Shown here: one piece after another, positions 42,980 to 50,630 of the stretch
Layout of the letters: the number at the start of each line of letters is the position of its first letter
How positions within the stretch are numbered: the first letter of the stretch is position 1
From: Bradyrhizobium campsiandrae
GTDB taxonomy: Bacteria > Pseudomonadota > Alphaproteobacteria > Rhizobiales > Xanthobacteraceae
Reading direction: 5' to 3'
Assembly (NCBI RefSeq): GCF_014529705.1
Contig: NZ_JAANIH010000029.1
Location: 1-64,000 of the forward strand
Length of the DNA stretch: 64,000 nt
Translations under genes and position numbers: made by a program
The notes under the pieces: model-generated
The model's input: the letters and a program-made list of their open reading frames with translations, nothing else
Database searches by the model: none
Told to the model about the DNA's origin: nothing

Positions 42980-43162
42980 ACCGAGAAGGTCCGCTCGTTT
43001 GGCGGGGCAGAGATCTATCTATTAGATCAAAGCTGACGCGAGAACCCAGGCGGAATAGACGAGTATTCGACGCGCAAGGCGAAAGTGAGTGTCAGGCATG
43101 ATCGCGCCCCTGACGATCGTGCAGTCCCCTGTGGTCCTCGGCGGATCCGTGACAACAGATAG

Positions 43163-43813
43163 TCACTTGTCGATCTTGCTTGCATTCCGCTGAGCGGGGC
43201 GACCGGAGCGCTGGCCAAGAACAGTTTGAAGAATTTCGCCGACAGATCCGGCCGCGCACCAGATGTCGCCCGTGACGCGATGTGGCAGGCCCCGTTCTTT
43301 GTCAAGTTGATATGCTCCCTCGAAGGCCTTGTATGCCTCCGAGACTGGGGCAACGTCGAGATCCGCAACTGCTTCGAACAAGTCCACCGCGACATTGAAC
43401 ATGCAGGGCTGAATGTTCGCGACGTCTCCATACCACTTGAACGTAGTAAACGCGGAGCGGACCTGATCGCGATGCCGCCGGTCAGTCTCGCGTTCCGCGC
43501 GCTCGACGAGTGAGCGCGGGACGAGACAAACGACGATCAGATCCGTGGTCATTGCCGGCAGCTCCTCGACCGGAATGATCCTGGCCTCGTGCACCAGCTC
43601 AAGGTGATGATGAAAGAGATTGCGCAGCGCCTTGAGCGCAATGAAATCCGAGGACCCAAAAAGATCCCGACCGGATTCGTGCTTCAGCTTGTCATTCAAC
43701 CCGTGAAGCGCGTTCAGGAAATTGAGCAACGTGTCGGGATCCGGCGCCTGAAGCTGGTTGAAGTAACATCGGAAGAACCGATCGATCGCGGCATTCAAAG
43801 CATCGTAGCTCAT
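43163..43813 (-). CDS. Unknown protein, second gene of a two-gene unit
   Basis: A 216-residue, mostly helical protein (FFRCYFNQLQAPDPDTLLNF, FIALKALRNLFHHHLELVHE). The LRNLFHHH stretch with three consecutive His, and KLKHESGRD before it, recall HEPN-type or other small nuclease-like helical proteins, but no RxxxxH motif is convincing. It starts 43 bases after a second unknown gene on the same strand, so the two form an operon. A paired unknown unit in an accessory region could be a toxin-antitoxin or defence pair; this is inference. Confidence 0.55.
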   Translation of the reverse strand: MSYDALNAAIDRFFRCYFNQLQAPDPDTLLNFLNALHGLNDKLKHESGRDLFGSSDFIALKALRNLFHHHLELVHEARIIPVEELPAMTTDLIVVCLVPRSLVERAERETDRRHRDQVRSAFTTFKWYGDVANIQPCMFNVAVDLFEAVADLDVAPVSEAYKAFEGAYQLDKERGLPHRVTGDIWCAAGSVGEILQTVLGQRSGRPAQRNASKIDK

Positions 43814-43856
43814 GGACGGTGTCCGTGTGTAATGAGGTCTGGACCGCGGAGTTCTG

Positions 43857-44435
43857 CTAAAGGCGCCGCATCAATTCGAGATCCGGAAACTCGTTCGCGC
43901 AGGCCTGCACCCTTTCATAGATGGCGTGATCATCACCGTGGATACCCAACGTAAGGTAGGTATTTCTGTCGTCTTGCCGGGCGTAGATAATCCATTCGCC
44001 CGTCAATCGTCGGGCTTGGCTACGATCGCGGTATCCCGAGATGACGAACTCGTGCAGCAGGAAGCCCATCATCTTGTCATCGGCAATTGGTATCTTGGCC
44101 GCCGTCTCTTTGAGGTGATCGGCAAAGCCGTTTGCGCGCCAGTGATTTACGACATTCGTCGGAATAAAAGCGGATTGATGGTAGTGCTTGTGCCACAGCC
44201 CCTGTAGCGGCGACTTTGCAAACCGCGACGGCGGCTTGGTCAGGCTAGGACGTGCGATGGGATGGCCCTCGAGGCCGGCTATTTCATCAAAGATCGCAAA
44301 CACGTTGTCGGTACGGCCGTCGTACATCTCGGTGAGCTCGCGAACCAGGCCCGAGGCATATCGGCCATTCACCAGGTTGAGGTCGAGGTTTTCACGGATG
44401 TAGGTCGTGCTGTGGCTATGTGCATCTGATCCCAT
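43857..44435 (-). CDS. Unknown protein, first gene of a two-gene unit
   Basis: A 192-residue soluble protein. It opens with MGSDAHSHSTTYIREN and contains GLWHKHYHQSAFIPTNVVNH and EFVISGYRDRSQARRLTGEW, ending LELMRRL. The central HKHYHQS and later WIIYARQDDRNTYLTLGIHG are rich in His and Tyr. The ending IHGDDHAIYERVQAC is like toxins of some small endoribonuclease families, but no family can be named. It is the promoter-proximal gene of the pair. The ATG has no obvious Shine-Dalgarno sequence. Confidence 0.55.
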   Translation of the reverse strand: MGSDAHSHSTTYIRENLDLNLVNGRYASGLVRELTEMYDGRTDNVFAIFDEIAGLEGHPIARPSLTKPPSRFAKSPLQGLWHKHYHQSAFIPTNVVNHWRANGFADHLKETAAKIPIADDKMMGFLLHEFVISGYRDRSQARRLTGEWIIYARQDDRNTYLTLGIHGDDHAIYERVQACANEFPDLELMRRL

Positions 44436-44543
44436 TTGCCTCTAGTCATAGAACCATGGGTCAACCTGTGCAATGCGAGCGCCCGGGCTCCGTATGCACC
44501 TCAAGTGCCGCCGGGGTTCTGCTGGTTGATCGGTTGGCCTGGC

Positions 44544-44825
44544 CTAAGGCGTTCCCTCCATCTGTTTGCACCTGGTCAAGACTTTCTTCGGGAGCCAACC
44601 ATAATCGGTGCTGCCGTCGCTACTATGCATGACGAACCACCAATCCTGGTACTCATCGCGGACCGCGACCTTGTCGCCCTTGTTGACCGGCATGTAGCGC
44701 GGCTCGGTTTGGCCGTCAGGCCGGTTCGCGAGTTCGATGTCTTTCGAGACTGTGCACTCGGTGTAGAATGCGCTGGCCGGGGCCGTCAGAGCGAAGAGCG
44801 CAACAACGGCGAGAAAAGACTTCAT
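44544..44825 (-). CDS. Secreted SH3-like domain protein
   Basis: A 93-residue protein with a signal peptide (MKSFLAVVALFALTAPASA, cleavage before FYTECTVSKD). The mature domain has the strand pattern of bacterial SH3b folds: TVSKDIELANRPDG, YMPVNKGDKVAVRDEYQDWW and DYGWLPKKVLTRC. Two Cys can form a disulfide. SH3b proteins usually bind cell-wall peptides. The frame extends 28 codons upstream, but the signal peptide defines the start. It stands alone, convergent with nothing recognised. Confidence 0.65.
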   Translation of the reverse strand: MKSFLAVVALFALTAPASAFYTECTVSKDIELANRPDGQTEPRYMPVNKGDKVAVRDEYQDWWFVMHSSDGSTDYGWLPKKVLTRCKQMEGTP

Positions 44826-45067
44826 CAGGTTCTTGTGTCCTTCAGCGTCCTCATGCCCTTGTTGACCATGCCGGTTCCACGCCTGGCGGTGTCTTGCGTC
44901 TTTGGGCATGGGAATTCATTACATTCAGAACGCTTGGCGGGTGTGCCGTCCGATTTCAGAGAGGTCAAGTTGGGATTTTTCGGGGGTGTGAGTTGCGGGC
45001 AAGGCAAAACGATTTGTTAGGGGTCCCGCAAGCAAGTTATGGGATGATACCCGCAGAGATTGCAAGC

Positions 45068-45292
45068 ATGCCCTCGCATTGGAAGAAGCGACTTCAAGAT
45101 CTGATCGATTTGACGAACGACCGCATCCGGCGGCTTGAGGCCGGCGAAACGCTGAGGATGGCCGTCGGCGTACATTCGGCAGACGCCACTCGGCAGACGA
45201 TCGAAAACGAGCGCGCGATCGTTGTGCGGCTACAGCAGACGATCGAGGCGCTGAATGCCGCCGTCCAGAACCGACACTCCAGCACCGGTTAG
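45068..45292 (+). CDS. Small helical protein, unknown
   Basis: A 74-residue protein from MPSHWKKRLQDLI, almost entirely helical: LTNDRIRRLEAGETLRMAVG, ENERAIVVRLQQTIEALNA. Heptad-like Leu/Ile spacing suggests a coiled coil. An ATG eight codons upstream is an alternative start. No family recognised. Charged, helical small proteins with this look occur often in alphaproteobacterial genomes. Confidence 0.45.
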   Translation: MPSHWKKRLQDLIDLTNDRIRRLEAGETLRMAVGVHSADATRQTIENERAIVVRLQQTIEALNAAVQNRHSSTG

Positions 45293-45429
45293 CGGCGCGT
45301 CGTGATAGTCGTCCACCAGTTCAGCGGAGCCGCGCGCTAGTCTCGTGTGAGCTCAAGACAGCGAAAGGCGAGCGCGACGAATACAATAGCGCTGCAGCAG
45401 CCTTGACGAAGGGATCGAAAATTGTGGTC

Positions 45430-45681
45430 CTATGTTACCACAAAGATGACCCCGACCCGTCTCTCCTTGCGCCACGCGATCTGACACGGTTTGCGCAATT
45501 GCTCGCTGTCGATGACCAGCGTGAACCGTTCAGGAAACCACAGCGGACTATTGATCTCGATGGCCGCGCCTGTTTCAGAGAGATTGCGAACCGTGCACGG
45601 GAGTGCGCTGCCGGAAAATTCAATAGTCCCCGATTTCAGCACTCGGCGTCTGGGCGAGATGCGATGGTCTTCATTCGTCAT
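45430..45681 (-). CDS. Single-domain PilZ protein, canonical motif
   Basis: An 83-residue PilZ protein. RxxxR is RISPR and the second motif is NLSETG, a full N-x-S-x-x-G, so c-di-GMP binding is plausible. IAWRKERRVGVIFVV matches the ends of short rhizobial PilZ proteins. It is a diverged paralogue of the protein at 17537-17791, which has Thr in place of Ser. The chosen ATG is followed at once by the PilZ segment. Confidence 0.8.
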   Translation of the reverse strand: MTNEDHRISPRRRVLKSGTIEFSGSALPCTVRNLSETGAAIEINSPLWFPERFTLVIDSEQLRKPCQIAWRKERRVGVIFVVT

Positions 45682-46102
45682 GGTTCGCGCGCGATTCACT
45701 CCCAACGAGTGCGCATAAGACGGCTCGTAGATCGGATTTTCAATCCCCCGGATTGATGTAAGACGGTCGGCGGGCCCTCTATGGCGTACCTGCGATGCTG
45801 GCACGCACAATAGACCTGAACGTCCTAGCGGCTGCCCGTCTCGTCGAGAGCCGCACCAGAAAGTTCGATCTTGCGGGGCGCGCCGGATATCTCTTCAGCC
45901 CGGGTTTGAGCGGCTGCTTACCTTGAAGGAAGCCGGTTCCCTGGCAAGCCCGGCAAGGTGCTCGCCGATCTCGGCAAACTGCTCTGATGGCTCTGCTCAC
46001 AAGAACGATCTGGGAGCGCGCGGGACTCCCGTAGTTCATCTGCAGAGATTCGTTGCCGGCAGCCTCGCATCGCGAGGCGCGGGCGCCGGAAGAATGGCGG
46101 TG
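45682..46102. other. No gene recognised
   Basis: About 420 bases between the PilZ gene and an XRE-type gene. Frames on both strands lack motifs and ribosome-binding sites. The promoter of the PilZ gene is probably inside. Confidence 0.35.
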
Positions 46103-46354
46103 CTAGGTTGTCGATCGCTTCGACCCGATGTGGGACGCAAGCAGATCCGCCACGTCCACATCGAGGGCGGCGGCAATCCGGTCCAGCGATTCCAGGGTGG
46201 GATTGGCTTTGGCGACCTCCAACGCACTGACGAGTGCCTGGCGAACGTCCGCCTCATCGGCGAGATCGTGCTGCGACCATGATTTCTCATTTCGCAGCCG
46301 ACGGAGATTGCGGGCAAGCAGCCGTCTCGTATGTGCAGGGTTTCGCCGCCTCAT
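46103..46354 (-). CDS. XRE-family small DNA-binding protein
   Basis: An 83-residue protein that is a single helix-turn-helix domain: LARNLRRLRNEKSWSQHDLA, then VRQALVSALEVAKANPTLES and ALDVDVADLL. The Q-H-D-L-A...VSALE pattern is the HTH core. Such proteins regulate phage-like or mobile genes. Upstream lies an AT-rich region with three CGTATA repeats, which fits autoregulation. No partner gene is adjacent. Confidence 0.8.
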   Translation of the reverse strand: MRRRNPAHTRRLLARNLRRLRNEKSWSQHDLADEADVRQALVSALEVAKANPTLESLDRIAAALDVDVADLLASHIGSKRSTT

Positions 46355-46400
46355 CCATCAGGATGATGCATTTGCGAGGAAGTCGCGCTACACGCTTTAA

Positions 46401-46441
46401 CGTATAATACACGTCTAAGCGTATAGCGTTGGCGGCGTATA
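46401..46441. promoter_or_regulatory. AT-rich region with three CGTATA repeats
   Basis: CGTATA occurs at 46401, 46420 and 46436 in an AT-rich patch about 45 bases upstream of the XRE gene. GTATAATAC (46402-46410) is a perfect palindrome and could be both a -10 box and an operator half. The spacings are 19 and 16 bases. Confidence 0.35.
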
Positions 46442-46702
46442 CTCTTGCGAGCAAGACGATGTTGTTGGGTCGCGCCCCGTTACGTCAATCAACGCCAGAC
46501 AAGCTGGTACCAACCTTCATGCGCGGAACGTTGCCGCACAGACTTCATGCCGTGGCTTGCGACCGAGGTTTCGTGATCGAGGATGAGCTTTATACTGCGC
46601 CAAACATGCAATTCTGTCGGGCAAGATTGCGTCGGGCGAAGCTCGTATCGCCGCAATCGGATAGGCAGTTCGATTCCGTGACTATGGCTTTGGGGGAGAG
46701 TG

Positions 46703-46954
46703 ATGATGGCAACAGACGACGGCAACGTCGTGCCGTTCGACTACATCTACCGTGGCGAGCGGCATCAATGCGGATATCGGATCGTCGGCGACAAGCTCGT
46801 CGTGGTCGTGGGGGAGAAAGAACGCATCGCCGAGCGTGGGCGAATGATGCCTGACCGGCTCGCCCGCGTTCTCGTCCACGAATTGCTGGTGGAGGCCGAA
46901 TTCGCCAGGAGGGCCCGGGAGACCAGCAATCGGCCCGATGCGCCGCCCTGTTGA
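46703..46954 (+). CDS. Small protein of unknown function
   Basis: An 83-residue protein following GGGGGAGAG. VVPFDYIYRGERHQCGYRIV, GDKLVVVVGEKERIAERGRM and ARVLVHELLVEAEFARRA suggest a small beta strand pair plus one helix. No family recognised. The ribosome-binding site and amino-acid composition support translation; ATG 46703 or 46706 is the start. Confidence 0.5.
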   Translation: MMATDDGNVVPFDYIYRGERHQCGYRIVGDKLVVVVGEKERIAERGRMMPDRLARVLVHELLVEAEFARRARETSNRPDAPPC

Positions 46955-47287
46955 AACCTCGGAGGCGTCGCTGTGGCACATGCACGATCCGATCGGGGCG
47001 TCTCTTCACACTTCACATCCCGGCAGATGCCTCCTAGTGTCAACAACGCTGGGTTTAACCCGACGCTAACCCGCAACTCTCTAATCTCGACCGCAACGCA
47101 AGCCTGCGAAACCGGTCGATACGGCAGAACGCTCATGTCGAACGTCGCGAAATTCCGGAAGCCGATCTCGTCGCAACCCAATCCCAGGCCCGAGAACGCG
47201 CCGGCCGTCGCCGAGGCTCTACTTCGCACTCCAGGCCGGGGCGACGAAATACCGAGGCGTGTTTGACGGGACCTTCGCTATATCCTC
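46955..47287. other. No clear gene; possible short frames
   Basis: About 330 bases. A 44-codon frame ending near 47,266 (MSNVAKFRKPISSQPNPRPE) looks protein-like, and nearby frames continue each other only with shifts, suggesting a decayed small gene. Nothing recognisable. Confidence 0.3.
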
Positions 47288-47425
47288 TTGTTTATCGAGC
47301 TGGCCGCCGCTCATCTGCGCCGCGCCGCGATGAACCCCGATCCAAATGCCACGGATGTTTCGGTATGCATCACGCAAGCCGAAGAATTGATCGAGAGGGC
47401 ACGAATGCGAGCGTCAGAGCTCTGA
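47288..47425 (+). CDS. Possible 45-aa helical protein
   Basis: A frame from TTG reading LFIELAAAHLRRAAMNPDPN, then CITQAEELIERARMRASEL is coherent and helical, with Ala/Leu/Arg spacing of a small amphipathic helix-turn-helix. No ribosome-binding site is clear and the start is a guess. Unknown family. Confidence 0.3.
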   Translation: MFIELAAAHLRRAAMNPDPNATDVSVCITQAEELIERARMRASEL

Positions 47426-47527
47426 TGGACGGCTGCGCGCCCGGTTTCGGAAACAGCGCGTTGACATCATAGTTAAGTCTGGTTCGATGACTGGGACTTG
47501 TTCCTTTCCCTATATTGGGGTTCTGAA

Positions 47528-47917
47528 TTGGCGAAACGGAAAGACGAATCCATCGACGCAGCTATCGGTGCCCGTATCCGGAGCCTGCGTCTCCATCAGG
47601 GACTCACCCAGGAGACACTGGCCGGCAAGCTCGGGATCACGTTCCAGCAGATTCAGAAGTACGAACAGGGCAAGAACCAGGTCAACCCGACAAGGCTTCT
47701 CAAGTTCGCCAACATTTTTGGCGTCTCGGCCGGCTTCCTGCTCGGCGAGAGGCAACTGAAATCGCAAGGCGCTCAATTGCCGGCAATCTTGACCGCCGAT
47801 GTGGACAAGGACGCCGTCAGGATGTTCGAGGCATTTCAGCAGATTACCGATCGGAGGCTCAGACGGCAGCTCTCGGTGCTCGCAGAGCGGATCGCCAGGG
47901 CGGGTGAGAACGCCTGA
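47528..47917 (+). CDS. XRE-family transcriptional regulator
   Basis: A 129-residue regulator with an N-terminal XRE helix-turn-helix (IRSLRLHQGLTQETLAGKLG, ITFQQIQKYEQGKNQVNPTR, LLKFANIFGVSAGFLLGE) and a C-terminal helical part (MFEAFQQITDRRLRRQLSVL). The start is TTG after GGGG; another TTG lies ten codons upstream. HTH wording is like rhizobial XRE proteins that regulate mobile-element or phage genes. Confidence 0.85.
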   Translation: MAKRKDESIDAAIGARIRSLRLHQGLTQETLAGKLGITFQQIQKYEQGKNQVNPTRLLKFANIFGVSAGFLLGERQLKSQGAQLPAILTADVDKDAVRMFEAFQQITDRRLRRQLSVLAERIARAGENA

Positions 47918-47926
47918 CCCGTAGTC

Positions 47927-48100
47927 TCAGCGCCGCATCATTGCGGGCTGGCGCCGTGCAGCGGCGACCTTCGCTTGAAGCCGCTCCGTTTCACTGGGCG
48001 GACGCCCCTGGCCTTCGGGCCGCGCCACGTCCTGCGCCAAGGACCCCATGCTGGGCTCGCCGGCAATATCCTGCGGCTCCTCAGCACAAGGTGCGGTCAT
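47927..48100 (-). CDS. Possible small protein upstream of DUF736 region
   Basis: A 57-residue frame (MTAPCAEEPQDIAGEPSMGS to KVAAARRQPAMMRR), acidic at first and basic at the end. It faces the XRE gene and lies on the same strand as the maintenance module. No ribosome-binding site is convincing. It may be chance coding in a GC-rich stretch. Confidence 0.25.
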   Translation of the reverse strand: MTAPCAEEPQDIAGEPSMGSLAQDVARPEGQGRPPSETERLQAKVAAARRQPAMMRR

Positions 48101-48273
48101 CGCGCGCCACGCCGCCGTGTCCGGCGCAAGGTGCGATGGACCATGCACTTTGCCCGGCCGGCGACATGGCGGATGCGGTCGAAAGAGTTCGCCAAGGCGC
48201 ATCTTCGCGGCGTGCCGCGCGAGGTAGAAGAGCTGCGGCGCCTCGCGAGGGGCGAGGCGCCGTGATGCTCGGT

Positions 48274-48570
48274 TCAGCGCGACCAGACCAGCGCGTAGCC
48301 GTCATCGACTGCGACGAGGTTCGCATAGATCGGCGCCGGGAAGGAGGGGTCGTCGAGCTTCACCGAGTGGTAGACGGTCTTCTCTTTCGAGGTGCGCTGC
48401 CACGCGGCTCCAATCTCGACATTGCCTGCCAGCACGCGCAGGTCGGGAGCCTTCTCATTCTCGGAGGATTCGGCTGGGGTGAAGCGCGCCTTGATGTTGA
48501 GCGAGAGCGTCTTGATGGTGCCGGTGTACGAGCCGTCTTCAGCGCGGGTGAAGGTGCCAATCTGAGCCAT
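48274..48570 (-). CDS. DUF736 family protein
   Basis: A 98-residue protein beginning MAQIGTFTRAEDGSYTGTIK and containing TLSLNIKARFTPAESSENEK, AGNVEIGAAWQRTSKEK and YHSVKLDDPSFPAPIYANL. This is the complete DUF736 domain. DUF736 genes occur on alphaproteobacterial plasmids and integrative elements beside ParB and antirestriction genes, with unknown function. The ribosome-binding site is GGAG (ACAGGAGATCACC). It ends the minus-strand module. A leader shared with the DUF2493 gene precedes it. Confidence 0.92.
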   Translation of the reverse strand: MAQIGTFTRAEDGSYTGTIKTLSLNIKARFTPAESSENEKAPDLRVLAGNVEIGAAWQRTSKEKTVYHSVKLDDPSFPAPIYANLVAVDDGYALVWSR

Positions 48571-48585
48571 GGTGATCTCCTGTTG

Positions 48586-48686
48586 CTTGTTTCAAGCCCG
48601 CGACCATCGCGGCCTTGATGGCGGTCAGTGAGAGCCGCAACGACCGACCTGCAGCCGTCAGGCCCGCAGCACAGCGGAGGATGGCG
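48586..48686 (-). promoter_or_regulatory. Leader shared with the DUF2493 gene, copy A
   Basis: On the minus strand this region reads GCCATCCTCCGCTGTGCT, later TGCAGGTCGGTCGTTGC and AAGGCCGCGATGGTCGCGG, 16 bases before the DUF736 start. The same words in the same order occur upstream of the DUF2493 gene, with diverged spacers. Start codons and products differ, so the resemblance is in the nucleic acid rather than the protein. Confidence 0.55.
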
Positions 48687-49093
48687 TCGAGCGATCTTGT
48701 TGTCTCGCGAGGAATGCCGCCGCTTGGCGGCAGGGGAAGAAGATCGCGATCAAGCCATTGCAGGGCAAAGGTCGGCGAGCGCAGCGAGCGTATTGTGGCG
48801 CGTGATCCGCCAGCAAAAAAGGCCCGCATGGACGAGGGCATCTGCAACTCACGGGAGAGCACTGGCTCAAGGTCGCACCAAGCACAGCCGATGATGGCTG
48901 GCCGGCCGCAGCAATCGTCTGGCTCTCGCAGCAAGGCTCACCCCCGATCACGATCGGACGAAGGCTCCGGATCTCTTTGTGAAGGTTGGCCTTGGTCGAA
49001 CGCCGCGCGACAGTGGACCCGAGCAGACCGTCGGAACGGGTGATGCCGAGCTCTCGGCTGGCGACGGCAATGCAATCTCCAATCAAGAGGCGA
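48687..49093. other. No gene recognised
   Basis: About 400 bases between the leader of DUF736 and a small ORF. A minus-strand frame reading LIGDCIAVASRELGITRSDG, then STKANLHKEIRSLRPIVIGG has a protein-like look but no start, family or ribosome-binding site. It could be a decayed gene. Confidence 0.35.
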
Positions 49094-49237
49094 TCAACGC
49101 GTCAGGGCGGTGAACAGATCGCGGCGCGGCTCCAGCGGATTGACCGCTCCTGCCGCCGTCGGCCTCTCGACGCGATCGCACGTCAACTCCTTGGTGCTGA
49201 TCGGCATGACCGAGCCGCAGTGCCATCGTTCGGACAT
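49094..49237 (-). CDS. Possible 47-aa protein
   Basis: A coherent frame opening MSERWHCGSVMPISTKELTC, then DRVERPTAAGAVNPLEPRRD and LFTALTR, preceded by AAGGACA. It lies between two maintenance genes on their strand. No family recognised. Codon composition cannot separate it from chance in this GC-rich region. Confidence 0.3.
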   Translation of the reverse strand: MSERWHCGSVMPISTKELTCDRVERPTAAGAVNPLEPRRDLFTALTR

Positions 49238-49366
49238 TGTCCTTGGGAAGCAACAGTGGCGCTGCGCGGTTCCGAGTCAGGGACATGAGATCTTGAACGA
49301 GCACCATTTGATGCGGGCATTCTTGTCGGGTCAGGACCGAGAATTTCTTGTCGGCCGTGGCGGCGC

Positions 49367-50305
49367 TTACGCGCCGCCATTGCCGAACTGCCAGACGGGA
49401 ATTCCGAGCTTGCGCGCCTTGTCGGCCAGATTATCCTGGATGCCGGTACCCGGGAAGACCATGACGCCGATCGGCATCAACGTCAGCATGAGATCGTTGC
49501 GCTTGAAGGGTGCCGCCTTGGCGTGCTTCGTCCAGTCCGGCCTGAAAGCGACTTGCGGCACCTTGCGGTTCGTCGCCCATTTGGCGGCGATCAACTCGGC
49601 GCCTTTCGGCGAGCCGCCGTGCAGCAGGACCATGTCGGGGTGCTTGCCATGCACCTTGTCGAGACGATCCCAGATGAGGTGGTAGTCATCGAAGTCGAGG
49701 CCTCCGGTGAGTGCGATCTTGGGTCCGACCGGGACGAGCACCTCGGTATCGGCACGACGCTTTGCGGCCAGAAAATCCCTGGAGTCGATGATCGCTGCGG
49801 TGACCGCGCGATGGTCGACCAGCGATCCGGATCGGGGCCGCCAGAGTGAGCCGGTGTGGGTTTCGAATTGCTCGATGGCCAGCTCGCGGAAGAGCTCGAT
49901 GGCGTTGCGCCGCTCGATCAGGGTCATGCCCTCGGCGATGAGCCGTTCCAGTTCGACCGAGCGGATTTCTGAGCCGTCCTGATCCTTCTGGCTGCGCTTT
50001 TGCGCCAGTTCGTTGCCGTCGAGCTCGCGTTCGATCCGTTCGGTGGCGCGGTGGAAGAGATTGACGCTGCCCCACAGCAGGTTCTCCAGATCGGGTTCGA
50101 GGCGGGTGTCGCTGAGTGTCGCGATCAGGGCGTCGAAGATGTCGGCGACGGCGTTGGCGACGGTGCGCGCTTCGGGCAGTAGTCTGGGGTCCGGTTCGTC
50201 CTGGAACGGGCGATAGCCGTGAAGCTGGAGTTCAGTGAGGACGTGATCGGTTGGGGATGTCGTGAGCACGGGATCGAAAACCTGGTCGTCACGATCGGTC
50301 GTCAT
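49367..50305 (-). CDS. DUF2493/SLOG-domain protein (YspA-type)
   Basis: A 312-residue protein with two parts. The N-terminal half is mainly helical (LELERLIAEGMTLIERRNAI). The C-terminal 115 residues form a YspA/cpYpsA-related SLOG domain: VPVGPKIALTGGLDFDDY, PDMVLLHGGSPKGAELIAAK and LTLMPIGVMVFPGTGIQDNL. SLOG domains bind nucleotide-derived ligands and are linked to mobile elements and defence. It lies between the DUF736 and Toprim genes on the same strand. Start at MTTDRDDQ with AAAGGAAATCGCC ahead. Confidence 0.85.
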   Translation of the reverse strand: MTTDRDDQVFDPVLTTSPTDHVLTELQLHGYRPFQDEPDPRLLPEARTVANAVADIFDALIATLSDTRLEPDLENLLWGSVNLFHRATERIERELDGNELAQKRSQKDQDGSEIRSVELERLIAEGMTLIERRNAIELFRELAIEQFETHTGSLWRPRSGSLVDHRAVTAAIIDSRDFLAAKRRADTEVLVPVGPKIALTGGLDFDDYHLIWDRLDKVHGKHPDMVLLHGGSPKGAELIAAKWATNRKVPQVAFRPDWTKHAKAAPFKRNDLMLTLMPIGVMVFPGTGIQDNLADKARKLGIPVWQFGNGGA

Positions 50306-50412
50306 GGCGATTTCCTTTGTCGGATCGGCCGCGCCCATCGCGGCCTTCGTGGCGACGAAAGGCGGCGGGCGGACCGGACCTGCACCGCGCAGCGGCCGAA
50401 GCGGAGCGGAGG
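50306..50412 (-). promoter_or_regulatory. Leader shared with the DUF736 gene, copy B
   Basis: On the minus strand: GCCATCCTCCGCTCCGCT, later TGCAGGTCCGGTCC and AAGGCCGCGATGGGCGCGG, 18 bases before the start. The three words and their order match copy A. The GCCATCC word overlaps the end of the 21-bp inverted repeat just upstream, which copy A lacks. Confidence 0.55.
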
Positions 50413-50490
50413 ATGGCGGGAGCCGGCTATTTTGCTTCGCGATGTAAAGCGCCCGTTAGGGCGCGACGGAAAATAGCCGGCTCCCGCCAT
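50413..50490. repeat. 21-bp perfect inverted repeat with inner hairpin
   Basis: The arms ATGGCGGGAGCCGGCTATTT and its reverse complement lie at 50413-50433 and 50470-50490, identical over 21 bases. The 36-base loop contains its own hairpin, GCGCCC-GTTA-GGGCGC. It sits between the Toprim and DUF2493 genes on the transcribed path of both. As RNA it would form an exceptionally stable structure. Confidence 0.85.
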
Positions 50491-50630
50491 TGCGTGGCCG
50501 GACCGCTTGCCGCAGGGTCGCCCTCTCAGAAGGCCGGGGATGCGGCCTCTCCGGCATCGCAGGAAACGTTGGCGATCTCGTCCGACCGAACATGCGAGCC
50601 GCGCGCTCGCTTCCCCTTATCGGCGTCGCC

